Shown: one piece after another, positions 46,968 through 60,340 of the stretch
Layout: every line of letters starts with the position of its first letter
Position numbering within the stretch: position 1 is the stretch's first letter
Made by a program: the position numbers and the translations under genes
The notes under the pieces: generated by a model
The model's database searches: none
Seen by the model: the letters and a program-made list of their open reading frames with translations, nothing else
Told to the model about the DNA's origin: nothing
From: Lindgomyces ingoldianus
Lineage: Eukaryota > Ascomycota > Dothideomycetes > Pleosporales > Lindgomycetaceae
Length of the DNA: 64,000 bases
Direction of reading: 5' to 3'
NCBI RefSeq assembly: GCF_010093535.1
Contig: NW_022985207.1
Span: 82,214-146,213, forward strand

Positions 46968-47429
46968 TGGAAATCCGGTATAACCGACGATTTCATCTAC
47001 GCAAAAGGCGGGCCTTACCAAGTATGGCGGACGTGCAGCGGGAGATACAATAGTAAATCCATTAGTTATCACATGTTTCGTACAAATTGAACTTGGTGTC
47101 TCTCAATTCTGTTAATTGAAAATTCGGTTTAGCCCATTCCCCAAGGCAACAGCACGATATTGTCTCAAGGGCTGGACTCTTGAACTCTGTTCTTTGGACA
47201 ATTTCTAGGAGCGTAAGTTTTTATTGAACAGTTGGAAGTTAACGTCGTTCATTGGCGGTTCGATTTAACTCGTCAAATCAAACAACACAAGGCTGTGGAG
47301 AAAACGGCAGCTCCGCCTTCCTGACGCCTATCTATTCGCTCTTTTTGGGAGGTGGTTATCTTGTTGTTTGAGGGCAATGCTATCCGGGTAGACGCGTCAT
47401 ACCTGTCGCACGTGTCTCACGCGATACCA
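46968..47429. other. Intergenic region between the lectin gene and Helitron-A
   Basis: GC-normal 3' flank of the lectin gene up to the Helitron 5' end. No ORF of note. Confidence 0.4.
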
Positions 47430-50400
47430 TCATCAAATATTACACTATCTCTACCGCCAAGCCCTCTCTCCTATTAGTCCGGATATAAGCCAGCTATTAA
47501 TTTAATTAGTAGAAAATTAGTAACTAAAAAGCTAGGTTACTGTTTGTTTTTAAGCTTTAAGTAATTGTTCTGCTATGCTACATGCTTAATCTAGTCTTCT
47601 TTTTTTCCTATTATAATTAACTACTGCATAGTTAGGGGTGTAAAAATTACTTCTATAGTGTAATTTTTCCTACTAAATGTAATTAGCTCTGCTAAGACCT
47701 TCTAAGTAAAGCCTGCTATAGGCAAAAAAAGGGTTCTAGAGGATCTCCCCCTAGTTAAGCAAAATAGTAGTGTAACTTTAGGCTTTAGCTCTACATCTGC
47801 TCTAACTTGTTCTAATCTTTTCTAACTAGACATTATCTGCTTTAATACCTTTATAGCTTTAGTTAACCTTACTTTATAATAATAATAAGTTATAGTAAGC
47901 TACTATATTATAGCTATTTATAATGTATATAAGTGTATTAAGTTATTTTATGTTATTTACTAACCTTTATAAAGAATTATAAAGGCCTTAAGATTACACC
48001 TAATATAATATTAGCCTAATATAAAACACTTTTAACAATTTTTTTTTTTTAAGCTATAAAGCTATACTAATTATATTAAAATTAAAAGCATATTTACATA
48101 CTATAAACTATTACATAGAGGGTAAAGGCTTAAAGGTGTTTTATTACTTAGAATAATAAGTTTAGATAGCTTAAATTTTTTTTTATATAAGATTTTTTTT
48201 TAAAAGTTTTTAGCTTAATTAAGTTTTTTTCTAAACTTAATAAAAACACTATTTTAGAAAAAGTTATACTTTTAAAGACTTTAAAAAAATTAATTTATTT
48301 AGTGTAGTATAAGCCTTACTGCGCTTAATTTTAATAAGTAAAATTTTAATTTACTTAAAGTTAATTTATCTTTAATTTACTTTAACTTTTTTTAATTAGT
48401 ACTTTTTTTTTTAACTTATCCTTCTTTTTCTATTATATAGTGTTATCCCTTTATATTATTGCTATATAGACTTATTGCCTACTTTCTACCTAGTTTATAA
48501 TAACTACAAACCTCTCTCTAACTTCTCTACTAATAAAGTTAGAGCTTTTTATTACTAGTATAATAAACATAGCTGTGCAGTATATTACTTTATTATAATT
48601 ATTATATTTTTTAGCGCTTATATCTAGTTTTATCTAGGCATGTTAGCTATTAGCTAATGTTAACTTTAATGCATAACTTTTAAAACATGTTTAAGCTTAT
48701 GCTACTATAGTCTAATTAGGTCTATGCTAGGGCTAACCTGCACATGCTAGGTGTAACACTGCATTAAGTAAAATACTAGTGCTTAATTAATTATTTTATA
48801 CATATTAAGACTTTTTTAAGACTTTTACACTTTTTTTTACTTCTTCTATGCTATCTGTTTAGATCTATTATAATATATAATTAACCCTTTTTAAGTTCTT
48901 TACACTAACTTTTACTTCTTCTACACTATTTATATATATATATTATTATAATATATAGCTAACTTTATAAAGACTTATTTAATCTTTACTCTCTTAACAC
49001 ACTCTAGATTAGCCTACTTTATCTTTATTTATATGTAAAGATTAAAAGCAACTAAAGGCTAGTCTTTTATAAAATAATTTACTAAAGGCATATATTATTG
49101 CTACTATAGACTATATTACTCCTATTAACTTTAGTTTAATATAAAATTTTATAAGTAGCTGTCTTAACTATAGTGCCTTTTACTAGCTTAAAAAGTAGGT
49201 TAATAAGAGTTAAGCAGATTCTTCTTAGTACTCTATATGTTACCTAATAAGTAATATTAACTTTTTAACTTTTCTAGATTTACCTTTATTCTTATATTGT
49301 CTTTTATAGGGCAGGCACCTACTTAGCAGATCTTTTTAAAAGTATTTTTAATTATATAATACAGCCTTAGCTTTTACATTAGCTAACTATAAATAAATAA
49401 ATTAAAATGCATGTAGCATAGGCGTAAAAGTTTTTTAAATTATAAAGAAGATGTACTATATACACAGCTTATTAAAGCTTACTAAAAGGGACATTTTTTT
49501 CTACGCATAGCTGTACTTTTATAATTCTGCCTAGGCTAACAGTGCGCGTATAGGGCATTAGGCTAATAGTAGTCTTAATCTAACTATACTTACACAGCTA
49601 CTATAAATAGTTAAGATAGATTATAATAATTCTTAGATTAAAATATATAAAACTATATATAAGTAGTTACAGTAAGCTTATAAGTAAAATAAGAAATTAT
49701 AAATTACTTTTAATTTATAACTATAGTTAATTATGTAGGCTAGGGCTAATTAATGTTAAAAGAACCTACTTATTACTAAAAAAATTACTACTCTAGTCTA
49801 TAATAAGCTAGTTAAAGATTATAACTAAAATCTTATTTTTACTACTAATTTAGCTCTAATTTAAGACACTATTAGTTTTTATACTAAAAGATTAAACATA
49901 CACATGCAGTATATTAGCCTCTCTACTACATTTTAATGTTTTTATAGAGTACTTTTAGGTTTTACTATAGTTTATAGCTATGTACTTTATGCATGTCTTA
50001 CACCTAGAATACTCTAACTAATTTTAAGTATTACTAATTCTACTTATTTCTTTAGTGTAGTAGTTTTATTATGCCTTTTAATTATAGTCTATTATTCTAG
50101 CAATTTATTATTAACTACTAGGCTTAGTATAAATAAAAAAAGTTATAGTAAATTATAGTAAATTAAAGATAGTTACATGCTAATTTATATTAAGAAGTGT
50201 GTAAAGCATTAGATTAAAATAACTTTTAAGCTAATTTAGTTAAGATTTAGACTATTTTTTTTTAAGTTATATTAGTAGTAGTTGCTTTATTATGTAGTGT
50301 TATTAAAACTTTATAGCTATTATTTAAAAGCTTAGTTAACCTACTTTATTTATTACTTTTACTACTAATTCTAAATAGCTAGAGTTAGAGCAGGAGATTA

Positions 50401-53340
50401 GTACGTCCTTTTAGCTATTAGATTAGCTAGATCTAGTTATGCATGTTTTTAAGCTGCGTCTTAACTCCCTTCTTACAGACTTCTAGACTAACTATGTATT
50501 TAGCTAGTATACTAGTATTATATATACTATTAAGTACTAAAAGTAGAGTTTACTTTATGCTTATATTTTAGTTTTTTTATATTATAATTACTATAATTAG
50601 TTTCTTAATCTAAACTTTATTAATTAAGTTATATAAGCTAAGCTTCTTATAAAGGCTTAAAATTTAAATAAAGTCCTAAGTAATATTATTAAAACTACTA
50701 TAGTTTATAGGCTATGTAGAACCTTAAATCCTAGCATGCCCTGTATACAGACTACAGAGCGTTCTCTCTAAGCAACCTATTAGAAGCAATTTCTAAAAGA
50801 ATACACTAATAAAACTTTAGTTAGTAGAGACAGTTATCTTATATATTAGTGTTAACTTAGTTTAACTTAGGTTATAAAGTGTTATAGTTAAGACATTATA
50901 GTTAATAATTACTAAGTAGTGCTTTATAGTTTATACTTTTTATATAAGTATAACACATATATTAACATTAAGGTCTATACTTTTATAAAGTTAGTTAAAT
51001 ATATATATAAGTATATTTATAAAAGCACTAATTAAGTTATTATTTGTATCTAGTAAAAAGATAAGGTCACCTAGTATCTAAATATGCGCTATATTAGACT
51101 AACTAAAGCTGTTTAGTAATTAATAAAGTTTAAAGTTTATAAAAAAAAGCCTTTTATTATTTAATTAGCAGTGCATTTACTAAGACAGCATATAGTCACC
51201 TTTTATAATAAGAATAGTGCTAAATAGGTAGAGATTATAGTTAAATAAAAAAGATTGTTATTAATAAAATAGTTAAAGTATAATGCCTTTTATATAAATA
51301 AGTGTAATCTTCTTTACTAGAACTTTTTAACCTAGTATTATTAAAATATAGAGAAAGATAGTAGTAAATAGACTTAGTTTTAACATAATTAGTACTTTAT
51401 TAGTTATGTCTACTTCTGCAGTTTTTTTTCTAAGAAGTGTTTCTATCTTAGAATGCTTTTTATATAAATCTTAGGTATAATTAGTTTTAAACATTTTTAC
51501 ACAGTTAATAGTTAGATCTAACCTACTTTTAAAGACACCTATTTAGCTCTTAATCTCTTAGTTAAGAATAAATTATAGTAGTATATATTTTTTAAGCTTT
51601 AGCATTTAGCACTTACTTTTAAGTTATATTATGTCTTCCTCTAGGCCCTAGTCTTTAAAAATATAAGTAATTTTATAGTGTTATAAAATAAGTTTTTCTA
51701 ACATCTATCTAACAACCTGCCTTTTTGCTTAGAATAAATAGTGTTACCCTCTAGCATTACTAATTTTATAAAGAATTTATGCTTATAGCTAATTAACTAG
51801 GCTATGCTTAAGTTATTTAAAAAAAACCTTTCTAATTTTAACATGCTTATGCTATAAAAATATTAGGTATAAAAAGCTGTTAATTTATTAGTTGCTAAGC
51901 AGCTTAATTATAACACTATAAAGTAGGATCTTAATTATACTAATGTGTATAATAAGCTAAATAAGGCTTAACTAAAAGTTTTTTATGCTGTTACTTAGTC
52001 TGTTTTTACTATACTATAATTTAGTTACTACTTTATTTAAGGCCTTAGCAGAACTAGAAAGACCTTTTTATATAAAACTATTTGCACTTATTTTTAGACC
52101 TAATGCAAGATTATTTTATGCGTAGCATTATCTAGCATTACTGCGCTTCTCCTTCCTAGTAGCTGCACTGCTTATTATTAGTTTAAAATACCTATTAATA
52201 TTAAAGACAGATTTACCTACTTTATACATGTAGACTTTTCTACTGCAGACCTTATTTATTAGATAGATTTAATTATATAGAATAAAGTTCTAATACAGCA
52301 CTAGTACTACTTTAAAGTAGTTAACTATATACTATAAAATATTATAAAAAACAACTTCTTATTTAAAGGTATCCTAGTGCTGTTAGAAGGGGACTTTACC
52401 TAAATTTTTTCTATTATTTTGCGCAGTAGGAAGTTATAGACTATACAAGCCTACCTTTAGAACTCTTATTTATAGCTATACTTTACTATTCTACAGCTAA
52501 CAGAGAATATAAGAATAAGGCAAAGACCTGCTAACTAAGAATATACTTAGTAGATATTAGACTTAGCTAGGCATAATAAAAAGTCTATTACACTTCTTTC
52601 TAGGATCTAGTAGTTTTAGTCTGTATCTGCATTCTATTCCTATATCTATTTACCTAATCTACTTTAGAAACCTACTAACCTAAAAGTCTATACTTTTTTA
52701 TTAAAGTAAAGGTGTATATTAGTAGTCTAGAATAACACTGTTAATTTTTTAAATAACTTTTTATTTAAGCGCTTTAAAAGTGTTATAATAAAGTTTTACT
52801 TTACTAATAAAGTTTACTAATCTTTCTTAGATAAAATTAATTAACTACTAAAAAACTTACTCTAGAGCTTTAATCTGCCTAGCCTCTCTTTATTTACTTT
52901 ATAACTAAAGGTTAGTGTTTCTATTATGCTCTTACATAATCTAGATTTAAGGCAAGAATTATGTAATAGCACACATTTTATAGTTACTACTATTAGCTAG
53001 ATAGCGCCTTTTTTTATTAGTAAGATACTTAGTAGTAAGTTTAATAGTTAGATTTAAATAATTACACATGTAAAGTTAGTGTCTAAAAATAATAATGCCT
53101 TACCCTTTTTAATTATTTAGTATTAGATTTTAGTCTAACTTTATTTTACTATGTCTATTAATAAGTTGTAAGGTTAGTTACTTAAAATTATTAGTATTAA
53201 CCTATAACATCCTGTCTTTACCTATAGCTAGTTATATGTAGCCTTTTTATATGTTACTACTATATCTAGCATCTTTATTCTAATTCTGCCTAGTTTAATA
53301 AGTAAGGTAGTTAATATTATGTATTCTAAGGTTATTTTAT
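47430..53340 (+). mobile_element. Helitron-A (Rep/helicase rolling-circle element), 3' end not located
   Basis: The left edge is defined by comparison with 62671. Both copies share TCATCAAATATTACACTATC onward, and the sequences before it differ apart from the preceding A, which agrees with Helitron insertion between A and T. The 5' TC start is typical. Plus-sense helicase motifs lie at 51.4-53.3 kb. I could not identify the Rep nuclease His motif (expected about 49-51 kb) or the 3' hairpin and CTRR end, so the end given is only the end of the helicase relic; the element may extend further right. Confidence 0.75.
51180..53335 (+). pseudogene. Helitron PIF1-like helicase relic
   Basis: Plus-sense translation, read through stops, follows the conserved part of Helitron polyproteins: FYLRMLF at 51441-51461 with a VNSQIYPTFKD-like stretch downstream, then a Walker A site GLSRTRKT (canonical GPSGTGKT) at 52041-52064, then LLEGDFTQI (canonical Walker B-type GDFxQ) near 52385-52412. 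Towards the C-terminus come IMLLYNLDL near 52925 and MSINKLQGQ (canonical SINKxQGQ) near 53152-53180. The helicase unwinds DNA during rolling-circle transposition. Mutation has destroyed the Walker A glycines and introduced stops. Confidence 0.85.
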
Positions 53341-56253
53341 AAACTGCTTTATATAGTGCATGTACATTTCTGCCCTACTACTATATTTGCTTTATTAGTA
53401 ACATCTGCTTTTATTATAATTATATTAGTCCTGCGCTATTTTATTTTAGGCAGTGCCCCTAAAAATCTAGTTTTAGCTTTATGTAATAACAGATCTAGCC
53501 TTAGCCTTTTTAAATTAGGTTTAATCTCTTTTAATCTACTATAATACTTTCTCTTTACTTTTTACCTACTATATTATACTTTCTATTATTTTGCCTTTTA
53601 TCTACTTACTATGTTACTCTTTATGTACACATCTACTAGGGCTATTTTGCCTTTTAACCCTTTTGTACATAAAGAGCCTATTAGGCCTATAGCTGTTATG
53701 CTAAGTATTAAGTAGTAAATGTTTATTTAAAAAATGCTTAATTAGCATTATATTGCAACTACCTACTTTACCTGCATTAATTATAGTCTAACTAGATAAA
53801 AGAAAAGAAGTATTAGCTACACCTACCTTAACATAAGCTACTTTTATGCTACTTTATTATATAAGCTAATTTTTTTATAAAACTAGAACCTTTATTATTT
53901 TTCTGCTATCCTACTTAAGTATAATATTCTTTTTTTTAACTTTAACTACAACCTAGACTAGCCTTTTATTAATAATAAAAGTGCAATAAATTAGTGTTAG
54001 TAAGGCTGTTACTACAGCCTCTACCTGCCCTATCTAGGGCGGCTTTAGTCCTAGATGTAGTTCCCCTCTACTATTGTCTAGAAGTAGCTGCTCTAGGATA
54101 GACTAGTTTATAGTTAGGTAGTAGGTAATCTACTAGATGCTACCTAATTCTATCTACTTTATATGTAGAACTATAACATAAAGCTTCTAAGGCTTATGTT
54201 TTATAATACTAAAGTAGTTAAACTAAAAAACCTATATTTTAAGCCTAACTTTTATTTCTAGTATACTCTTTAGCTAAAGCATAAGTGTGCAAGGTTAGAA
54301 GAATAGTACACATTAAAGAACTCTCCTTATTAGGTTTAGCCTAATGCTTATTAGGTATGTTATCTTAACTAGTTTTTAATCTTTTTTAATTATACTCTAG
54401 ATTTATTATAATCTTAAATGCTTTATATATTATTTATTAGCATAATGTTTTTAGTTATTACTAAAAAATTATAAGCTAAAGTATAAAGATACTTTTTTAC
54501 TTTTAACAAAGTTAATATCTAGTCTTACTTTTTTTTCTTTTATAAGCTACTATAATAGTAGCATGTTACAGGATCTCTAATTAGTGTAGATCTATTATTA
54601 AGTAATTAGGCGCATAGATTAGGCTTATTAGCACTAGTCTAGTTAGAAAAGGAAGGCAGATAATTAATATTAAAAGTAAAAAAAACATTTTACTAATTAA
54701 ATTAATAAAGATACTACTTGCCTTAAGAAGTTAAAAAAGTTTATAAGTGTTTAAAGTTTTAAGCTTTAGCATTATTTCTTTAAAAGTCTTAATAATGTAT
54801 AGCTACTAATTTACTTTATATCTATTACAGAAATAGTTATGTGCAGCCTATAATCTAATTATATTAGCTACCTATTATAAGATTATAAACGCTGTCCTTT
54901 ATGCAGTATATAACAATTCTTGTTCTATCTTAGGTTGCCTAGAACCTATCTAAAGGGTCCTTGTATTAGCTCTAACCCTAGCTTAACCCTAACTTAACCT
55001 AGCCCTAACTCTGCCTTGCCCCCTGCTGTTACCCCTATTCCCTTATATATTTAGTTGCACCTTGCTCTTATAGCTAGCTTAGTAGTTTTCTAATATTCTA
55101 TGTACAAGGCCTATAGGTGTTATTAGTATTCCTAGGTCTCTAAGTCCCTACGCACTCTTATATGCCTCTAAGTAGATTTATACTGCATTTAGACCTATTA
55201 TCCTGCCTGCGCTATTACACAGTAGGTATATTATTATAAGGTTAATCTGTTAACTCTAGTAGAGAAAGTGTTAGTAGGTGTAGTGCTAAAGTAAACTACT
55301 GCTACACTAACTTACATCTATCTAAAAAATAAACTAACTATCTAAACCTAGCAAACTAAAAGCAACTCTGCTAACTTTGCCTAATGCTTTTAGGGTCTAC
55401 TTTAATTAGTTTAAAAAAGATACTAATAATTATTAAGCCTATGCTTACACTTTTTAAAGAATTTCTTTTTTTTTAGTGTGCTTTTTGCAGGGACAGTTAT
55501 ATTAGTGTAGCCTAGATTATTTACTATAGTCTTAACTTTTTTTTTTCTAATATTACCTAACTTTAACTAGATTAAGTATTTATTATAAAATTATTTTATA
55601 GCTAATTAAGTTTTAACTTTTTTAATAAATAAAAAGTTAGAACTTAAAAAAGTGTTAGTAGAAACTTTTATATTATTAGTAGCTATAAACTTTTTATTAT
55701 TAGTATTTTTTAAGTTCTTATCTTTTTTAGATTAACTTTTAGCTATGTTAGTGTTATCTATAGGCCCTTTTACTTTTTTTTTATTACTATTAGCTAGGCC
55801 TTTTTTAGCATTAAAAGCTATGCTAACATCTACTACTATGTTAAACTAAAATAATAGAGACTGCATTACCTTACTAAGTTCTATGCACTTATTTATTATA
55901 AGTTTTATTATATTTTTAATCTAGTTCTAGACTTAACTAAACTAAAACTATAGTAATTTATTATCTATAAAGATTACTTCTTAGAATAACTTAATTATAA
56001 TTAGTAGAGCTATGTACATATTTTGCTGTATAGGCTAGGCTTTAGTCTTTAAAACTTAGTAACTAAATAAGTTAATTATAAAGGCTATAACTAGATTATA
56101 AGAAACAGTAGGTTTATTATAAATTAGAACTAAAGTAGCTTTTTAAAAGCTTAAATCTGCCTTAGTTAAAGCTAATCTAGGCCTTTTTAGTGTTAGGGTA
56201 GATGTTAGCACAGCTAGACTCTTCTACAGAGTAGAGATGCTTTTTAGGGAGGT
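53341..56253. other. Unclassified RIP-mutated region right of the helicase relic
   Basis: AT-rich. It may be the 3' part of Helitron-A or another element. It contains a telomere-like stretch (54969-55012). It is interrupted at 56249-56253 by the target duplication of Copia-C and resumes at 60621. A 62-codon hydrophobic frame at 53356-53544 is not convincing. Confidence 0.4.
54969..55012 (+). repeat. Degenerate telomere-like repeats
   Basis: Four imperfect units of the CCCTAA type within about 44 bp (CTAACCCTAGCTTAACCC, then CTAACTTAACCTAGCCC). The fungal telomere repeat is TTAGGG. Here it is interstitial, short and degenerate, so chance or an internal fragment of an element is possible. Confidence 0.5.
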
Positions 56254-56533
56254 TGTCTGTACGCAGCAGCAGCGTCACAGTCTGGATACGAGCGATCGCG
56301 CACGAGCAGGACCACGTATCTCTGTCACATGATGCTCGTGCGCGAACCTCTGTGCGCAAACATCTAGATATCCCCCTTTTCCTCTGTACAGAGGAAAGAT
56401 AAGAGCAATAGAACTAGAAACATGTTGCCCTTACCTTACCTACTTTGTACACTGTGCACACTGTACACTACTCTTACTCTTGCTACTTAAGTGCTTATAC
56501 TATAAGCAGCTAGCTGTTAGAGCCTATTTAATA
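56254..56533 (+). repeat. Copia-C 5' LTR (nearly unmutated)
   Basis: 280 bp, rich in CG words (GCGATCGCGCACGAGCAGG), in contrast to its heavily mutated partner. Confidence 0.95.
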
Positions 56534-56568
56534 CTAATTAGTAGTTAATTTAATTAACTGTAAATTAG

Positions 56569-57190
56569 CAAGAGTAATAACAGAGTACCTACGCTCTGTA
56601 AGGTACTTTATTTTATTACTTATTCCTTAGGAAGAGTAATAATAGAGCACCTACGCCCTGCAAGGTACTTTATTTAGTTACCTATCCTTTAGAATAGCAG
56701 ATTAATTCTTTGCATTGTACAGCAAGCTCTGCTACTGTACAGAGTAAAGAGAAGATAGTGTAAGACGCACACTAAAGCCACTAAAGCTGCACAACCTAGC
56801 AGCTAGACAATAGCACATTAATTCTTTACATTATACAGCAAGCTCTGCTACTGTACAAAGTAAGAAGGAGATAATGCAAGGCGCACACTAAAGCTATTAA
56901 AGCTGCACAACCTAGCAGCTAGACAATAGCAGTACCTGCGCGATCTACTGCACAAGCAATTAACCCTACGCCTTATAAGGCACTTTATTTTGTTACTTAT
57001 CTTTTAGAAAGAGTAATAACAAAGCACTTACGCCTTATAAGGTACTTTATTTAGTTACCTATCCCTTAGGATAGCAGATTAATCCTTTGCATTATACAGC
57101 AAGCTCTGCTACTGTACAAAGTAAAGAGGAGATAGTGTAAGGCGCACACTAAAGCTATTAAAGCTGCACAACTTAGCAGCTAGACAACAG
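56569..57190 (+). repeat. Tandem and interspersed repeats in the Copia-C leader
   Basis: Two repeat types alternate: an about 60-bp block containing GTACCTACGCTCTGTAAGG (four versions) and an about 115-bp block beginning ATTAATTCTTTGCATT and containing CAGCAAGCTCTGCTACTG (three versions, near 56701, 56817 and 57078). They lie between the primer-binding site and the gag-like frame. Confidence 0.85.
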
Positions 57191-57539
57191 CAGTACCTGC
57201 GTAATCTACTAGAAAAGCAATTAACTATACTATTATAATAAAATTTTATTAGCAACTAACAACTCTATGTAATAATAAAAAGAACAAGGAACAATTTTTA
57301 TTATATAAATAACTTACAAAGGACATAAAGATATTAGAGGCAACACTATAAAATAAGACTAGCCTAGAGTACTAGAATAATAAAATTAACATGTTAGAGG
57401 CTCTAACAAGCCTATAAACTTAATTATACGCAAGTTGCATAATTACTAATCTACGCATAATAACTTAAAAAGGCGCTACCTTTTTAAGTGTGTATATAAA
57501 GGATTTTAAAGAATAGACACTATAAGACTTCTTAGCACT

Positions 57540-58300
57540 TAGCTGCACATTTAAAAAGGAGCTTATATAAGTGCTAGAGGACAAAGGAATTACACTACAG
57601 CTAGGCACTAAAGGTACCTAAGCCTAGAAGCTGTATAATATAGCATAAGAGAAAGCAATTACACTAGAAAGGCTTTATACATAACCTTTATTACTGTATA
57701 AGGCTCTGCATAGAAGTAGACTAAACATAATGCTGCTATTAACACTAAATGTACTAGCATTACCTACTCTTATACCTTAGCTAGCACTACACTAATTACT
57801 GTATAAACAATACATGCCACCCTACCTAACGCCTACTCCACACCCTTAATTGTACACACCACCGCCTGCAGTAGTGTATGCACCACTAATACCACCTGCA
57901 CAATCTATACTACATTACAACCTGTATAAACTTCCACCCTAGAGGGAAACTGCTAAAGAAAGACTTCTAGCAGATAAGATTATATAATTCTAAAAAGCAT
58001 AGAAAAAAGACAATAACTACACAAGTTAACTATATAACATCTTTATAAATAAAATAAGGATCTTTATTAATCTATGTTAACAGCTAGATATCTAGGAAAC
58101 TTAGTACACAGACATCTTTCTAGATATCCTAGAAGGTTAGGCAAATATGCACTATATGCACAACATAGGCTCTAGAAATAACTAGAAGCATTTATACAAC
58201 ACTTTAAGCATTATAATAAAAAATTTTGCGCAAAGAGAAAAAAAAAAACTATAAAAAGCAAAGTTCTATGTAAAAGGTAAGACTATTCTAGCAGAGAAGC
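57540..58300 (+). pseudogene. Copia-C gag-like relic
   Basis: Plus-sense translation with several stops. It has a proline-rich stretch near 57815-57900 (PPYLTPTPHPQLYTPPP), then a charged region with RLLADKIIQF near 57965, and gag-like helices (FINLCQQLDIQ, MHYMHNIGSRN) at about 58060-58190. It fits the capsid part of fungal Copia-type elements. Inactive. Confidence 0.6.
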
Positions 58301-59210
58301 AACTTATTAAGTTTAATAGTAAAAGGATTAAACTTACGCACAACATAGTAGTCTTTACTTAGAAAAGATAAGTAAGCTACTTTTATATAATTAACTTAGA
58401 GGATAAGGATGCTGTATAATAATATATTAAGTAACATATAAAAGGGGCATACATTGCATCTATATGTTAACTAGAGGCAGCATTTAACCTCTTTATTACT
58501 GCATAAACTATAGACCTTTTGCATAATAACATTAACACACTTAACACATAAATCTAATAGCAGATAGATAATAGTAAGCATAGTCTTACTTTCCTACTAT
58601 TATAGCTTAATTATGTAAAGCTGTTTATCTTTATAGATAGATTATTTGCTAATAATAAAGACCTTAGCTTATAGCTAGAATTCTTAATTATATTAGGTAA
58701 TAAGAACTGTACAGAGTAAAGTAACTACTTTAAAATACTAGGCAACATTGTACACTAGAATTCTACTAAGTGTAAAAGAGTAACTAGGAGTGTCCTTACT
58801 AGCAAACTATATAGAATAGTTAGAGGGTTTAATAATGTAATTACCTTTAGTACAACTTTATAGTAAATTATATAAACACTTAAACTACTACTAATCCTAG
58901 TAGTAATCTGCACAGATTTAAGGTTTCTATATAATTGCTTTATTAAGCTAGGCACTACTAGTAAAAAGTAACTTATAATTAACATTATATTACTCTGTAA
59001 ATTATATAAGAAAAAGAAAATTACTAAAATAAAGTAAATTAATAGTAAAGATAACTTAGTAAATATATGTATAAAGAAAACACTAAACTAGGCTTTTTAA
59101 TTATTAGTCCTAACTAACTGCCTCTCTGTCTAGATAGAAGCATCTATAGACTAGCTAGATCTTATGTGTAAAGATGCCTTAAACTAACTAGACTAACAAC
59201 GCCTTTATAT
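58300..59210 (+). pseudogene. Copia-C RT-end and RNase H relic
   Basis: Plus-sense translation matches the end of Copia RT and its RNase H: GAYIASIYQLEAAFNL near 58450-58497 (canonical GAYIATVCQPEAAFD), FIFIDRLFANNKDLS (canonical FTDxSFANNKDLS) near 58623-58667, CKRVTRSVLTSKLYRIV near 58770-58820, and VVICTDLRFLYNC near 58890-58938. It removes RNA from RNA-DNA hybrids in an intact element; stops make this copy inactive. Confidence 0.75.
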
Positions 59211-59840
59211 AAGGCCTATCTCTTTTATTTTTTTTATTGTACACACTTATTTTTCTTATTATAAGATTAGAAGAGAAGGATATGTAAGAAAGACAGTCTA
59301 TTTGTCTAGTATACAGAAAAAGAAAAAGCTACTACCCCTTACATATAGTAGTTATAATGCAGACTACAGCTTTGCTATACACATAAGGTGTAGGCATTAG
59401 CCTAGAAGTTAGCTAACATATAACACTTAATAAAAGAAAAGGCACTAGTAGTGCTACTATAATAATAAGCATATAAAGTTGCTAGGACCTAACTGCAACT
59501 CTAGACTAGAACTACATAAAAGTACCTCTTATAACACACAACCTTTGCTGCCTACAGCTGCAGATTAGTGCTAGTAGGCAAAACAATATTAATATTATAG
59601 AACAGCAAAGCTACTATATACTGCTTTTTAGCCTATCTATAATTAGCATTTTATATAAAAAGAAAGTAGAAGAGCTAAAGAATCTATATATTTATACTAA
59701 AACACTAAATAAACTACTAATTAGCAGTAGAACTAGTTAAAAGGGTAACATAGATGCGCCCTAGGCTGCTAGACTGCACAAGGACGTTAAAGACGCCTGC
59801 ACTAACAGCGCTAGAGGTAGAGGAGGAAGGCTAGAGAGAC

Positions 59841-59841
59841 A

Positions 59842-59872
<31 letters not shown>

Positions 59873-59893
59873 ATGTGTGTGTGTGTGTGTGTG
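59841..59893 (+). repeat. Compound microsatellite (CT)n(GT)n
   Basis: About 11 CT units run directly into about 15 GT units with one AT interruption. It lies in the 3' internal part of Copia-C. Frames crossing it on the minus strand (His-Thr and Arg-Glu runs) are artefacts. Confidence 0.95.
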
Positions 59894-60340
59894 CAGGCAA
59901 GAGTATCTGTTACTATTAGCACTATATAAAAAGAGAAAAGAGCTAAGGAATAGTACAAAAGGGCTTAGAAAGTAAAGGATAAAGAAAAGAAGGTAAAAAA
60001 GAAAAGAAGACCTTATTATATACACCTCCCTACGCACCTGCCTACGTAAAGATCCTACACTATTCTAGCACAAAACCCTGCATAAAATAGTTTGTACACT
60101 GCTAAATTACTTATAAGGTAAGTGTATAAAGGCTAGATAATAATAGCTTAAAACACTTTACACTATTTATAGAGCTATTTACATAGCGTAACTAGCCTAT
60201 TTTAATATACAGCATTACTAAGGCAAGTCCTAATAAATAAAGTAAAGTAAAGGCAAAATGTAATTAGATAGACCTATATAGATAAAAGAGAGGTAACACA
60301 TACAGAAGGTAACTTTTTAGATAAAAAGAAAAGTTGCTAG

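Noticed and set aside
59761..60037. Frames with His-Thr and Arg-Glu runs
   Set aside because: Produced by translation of the CT/GT microsatellite.
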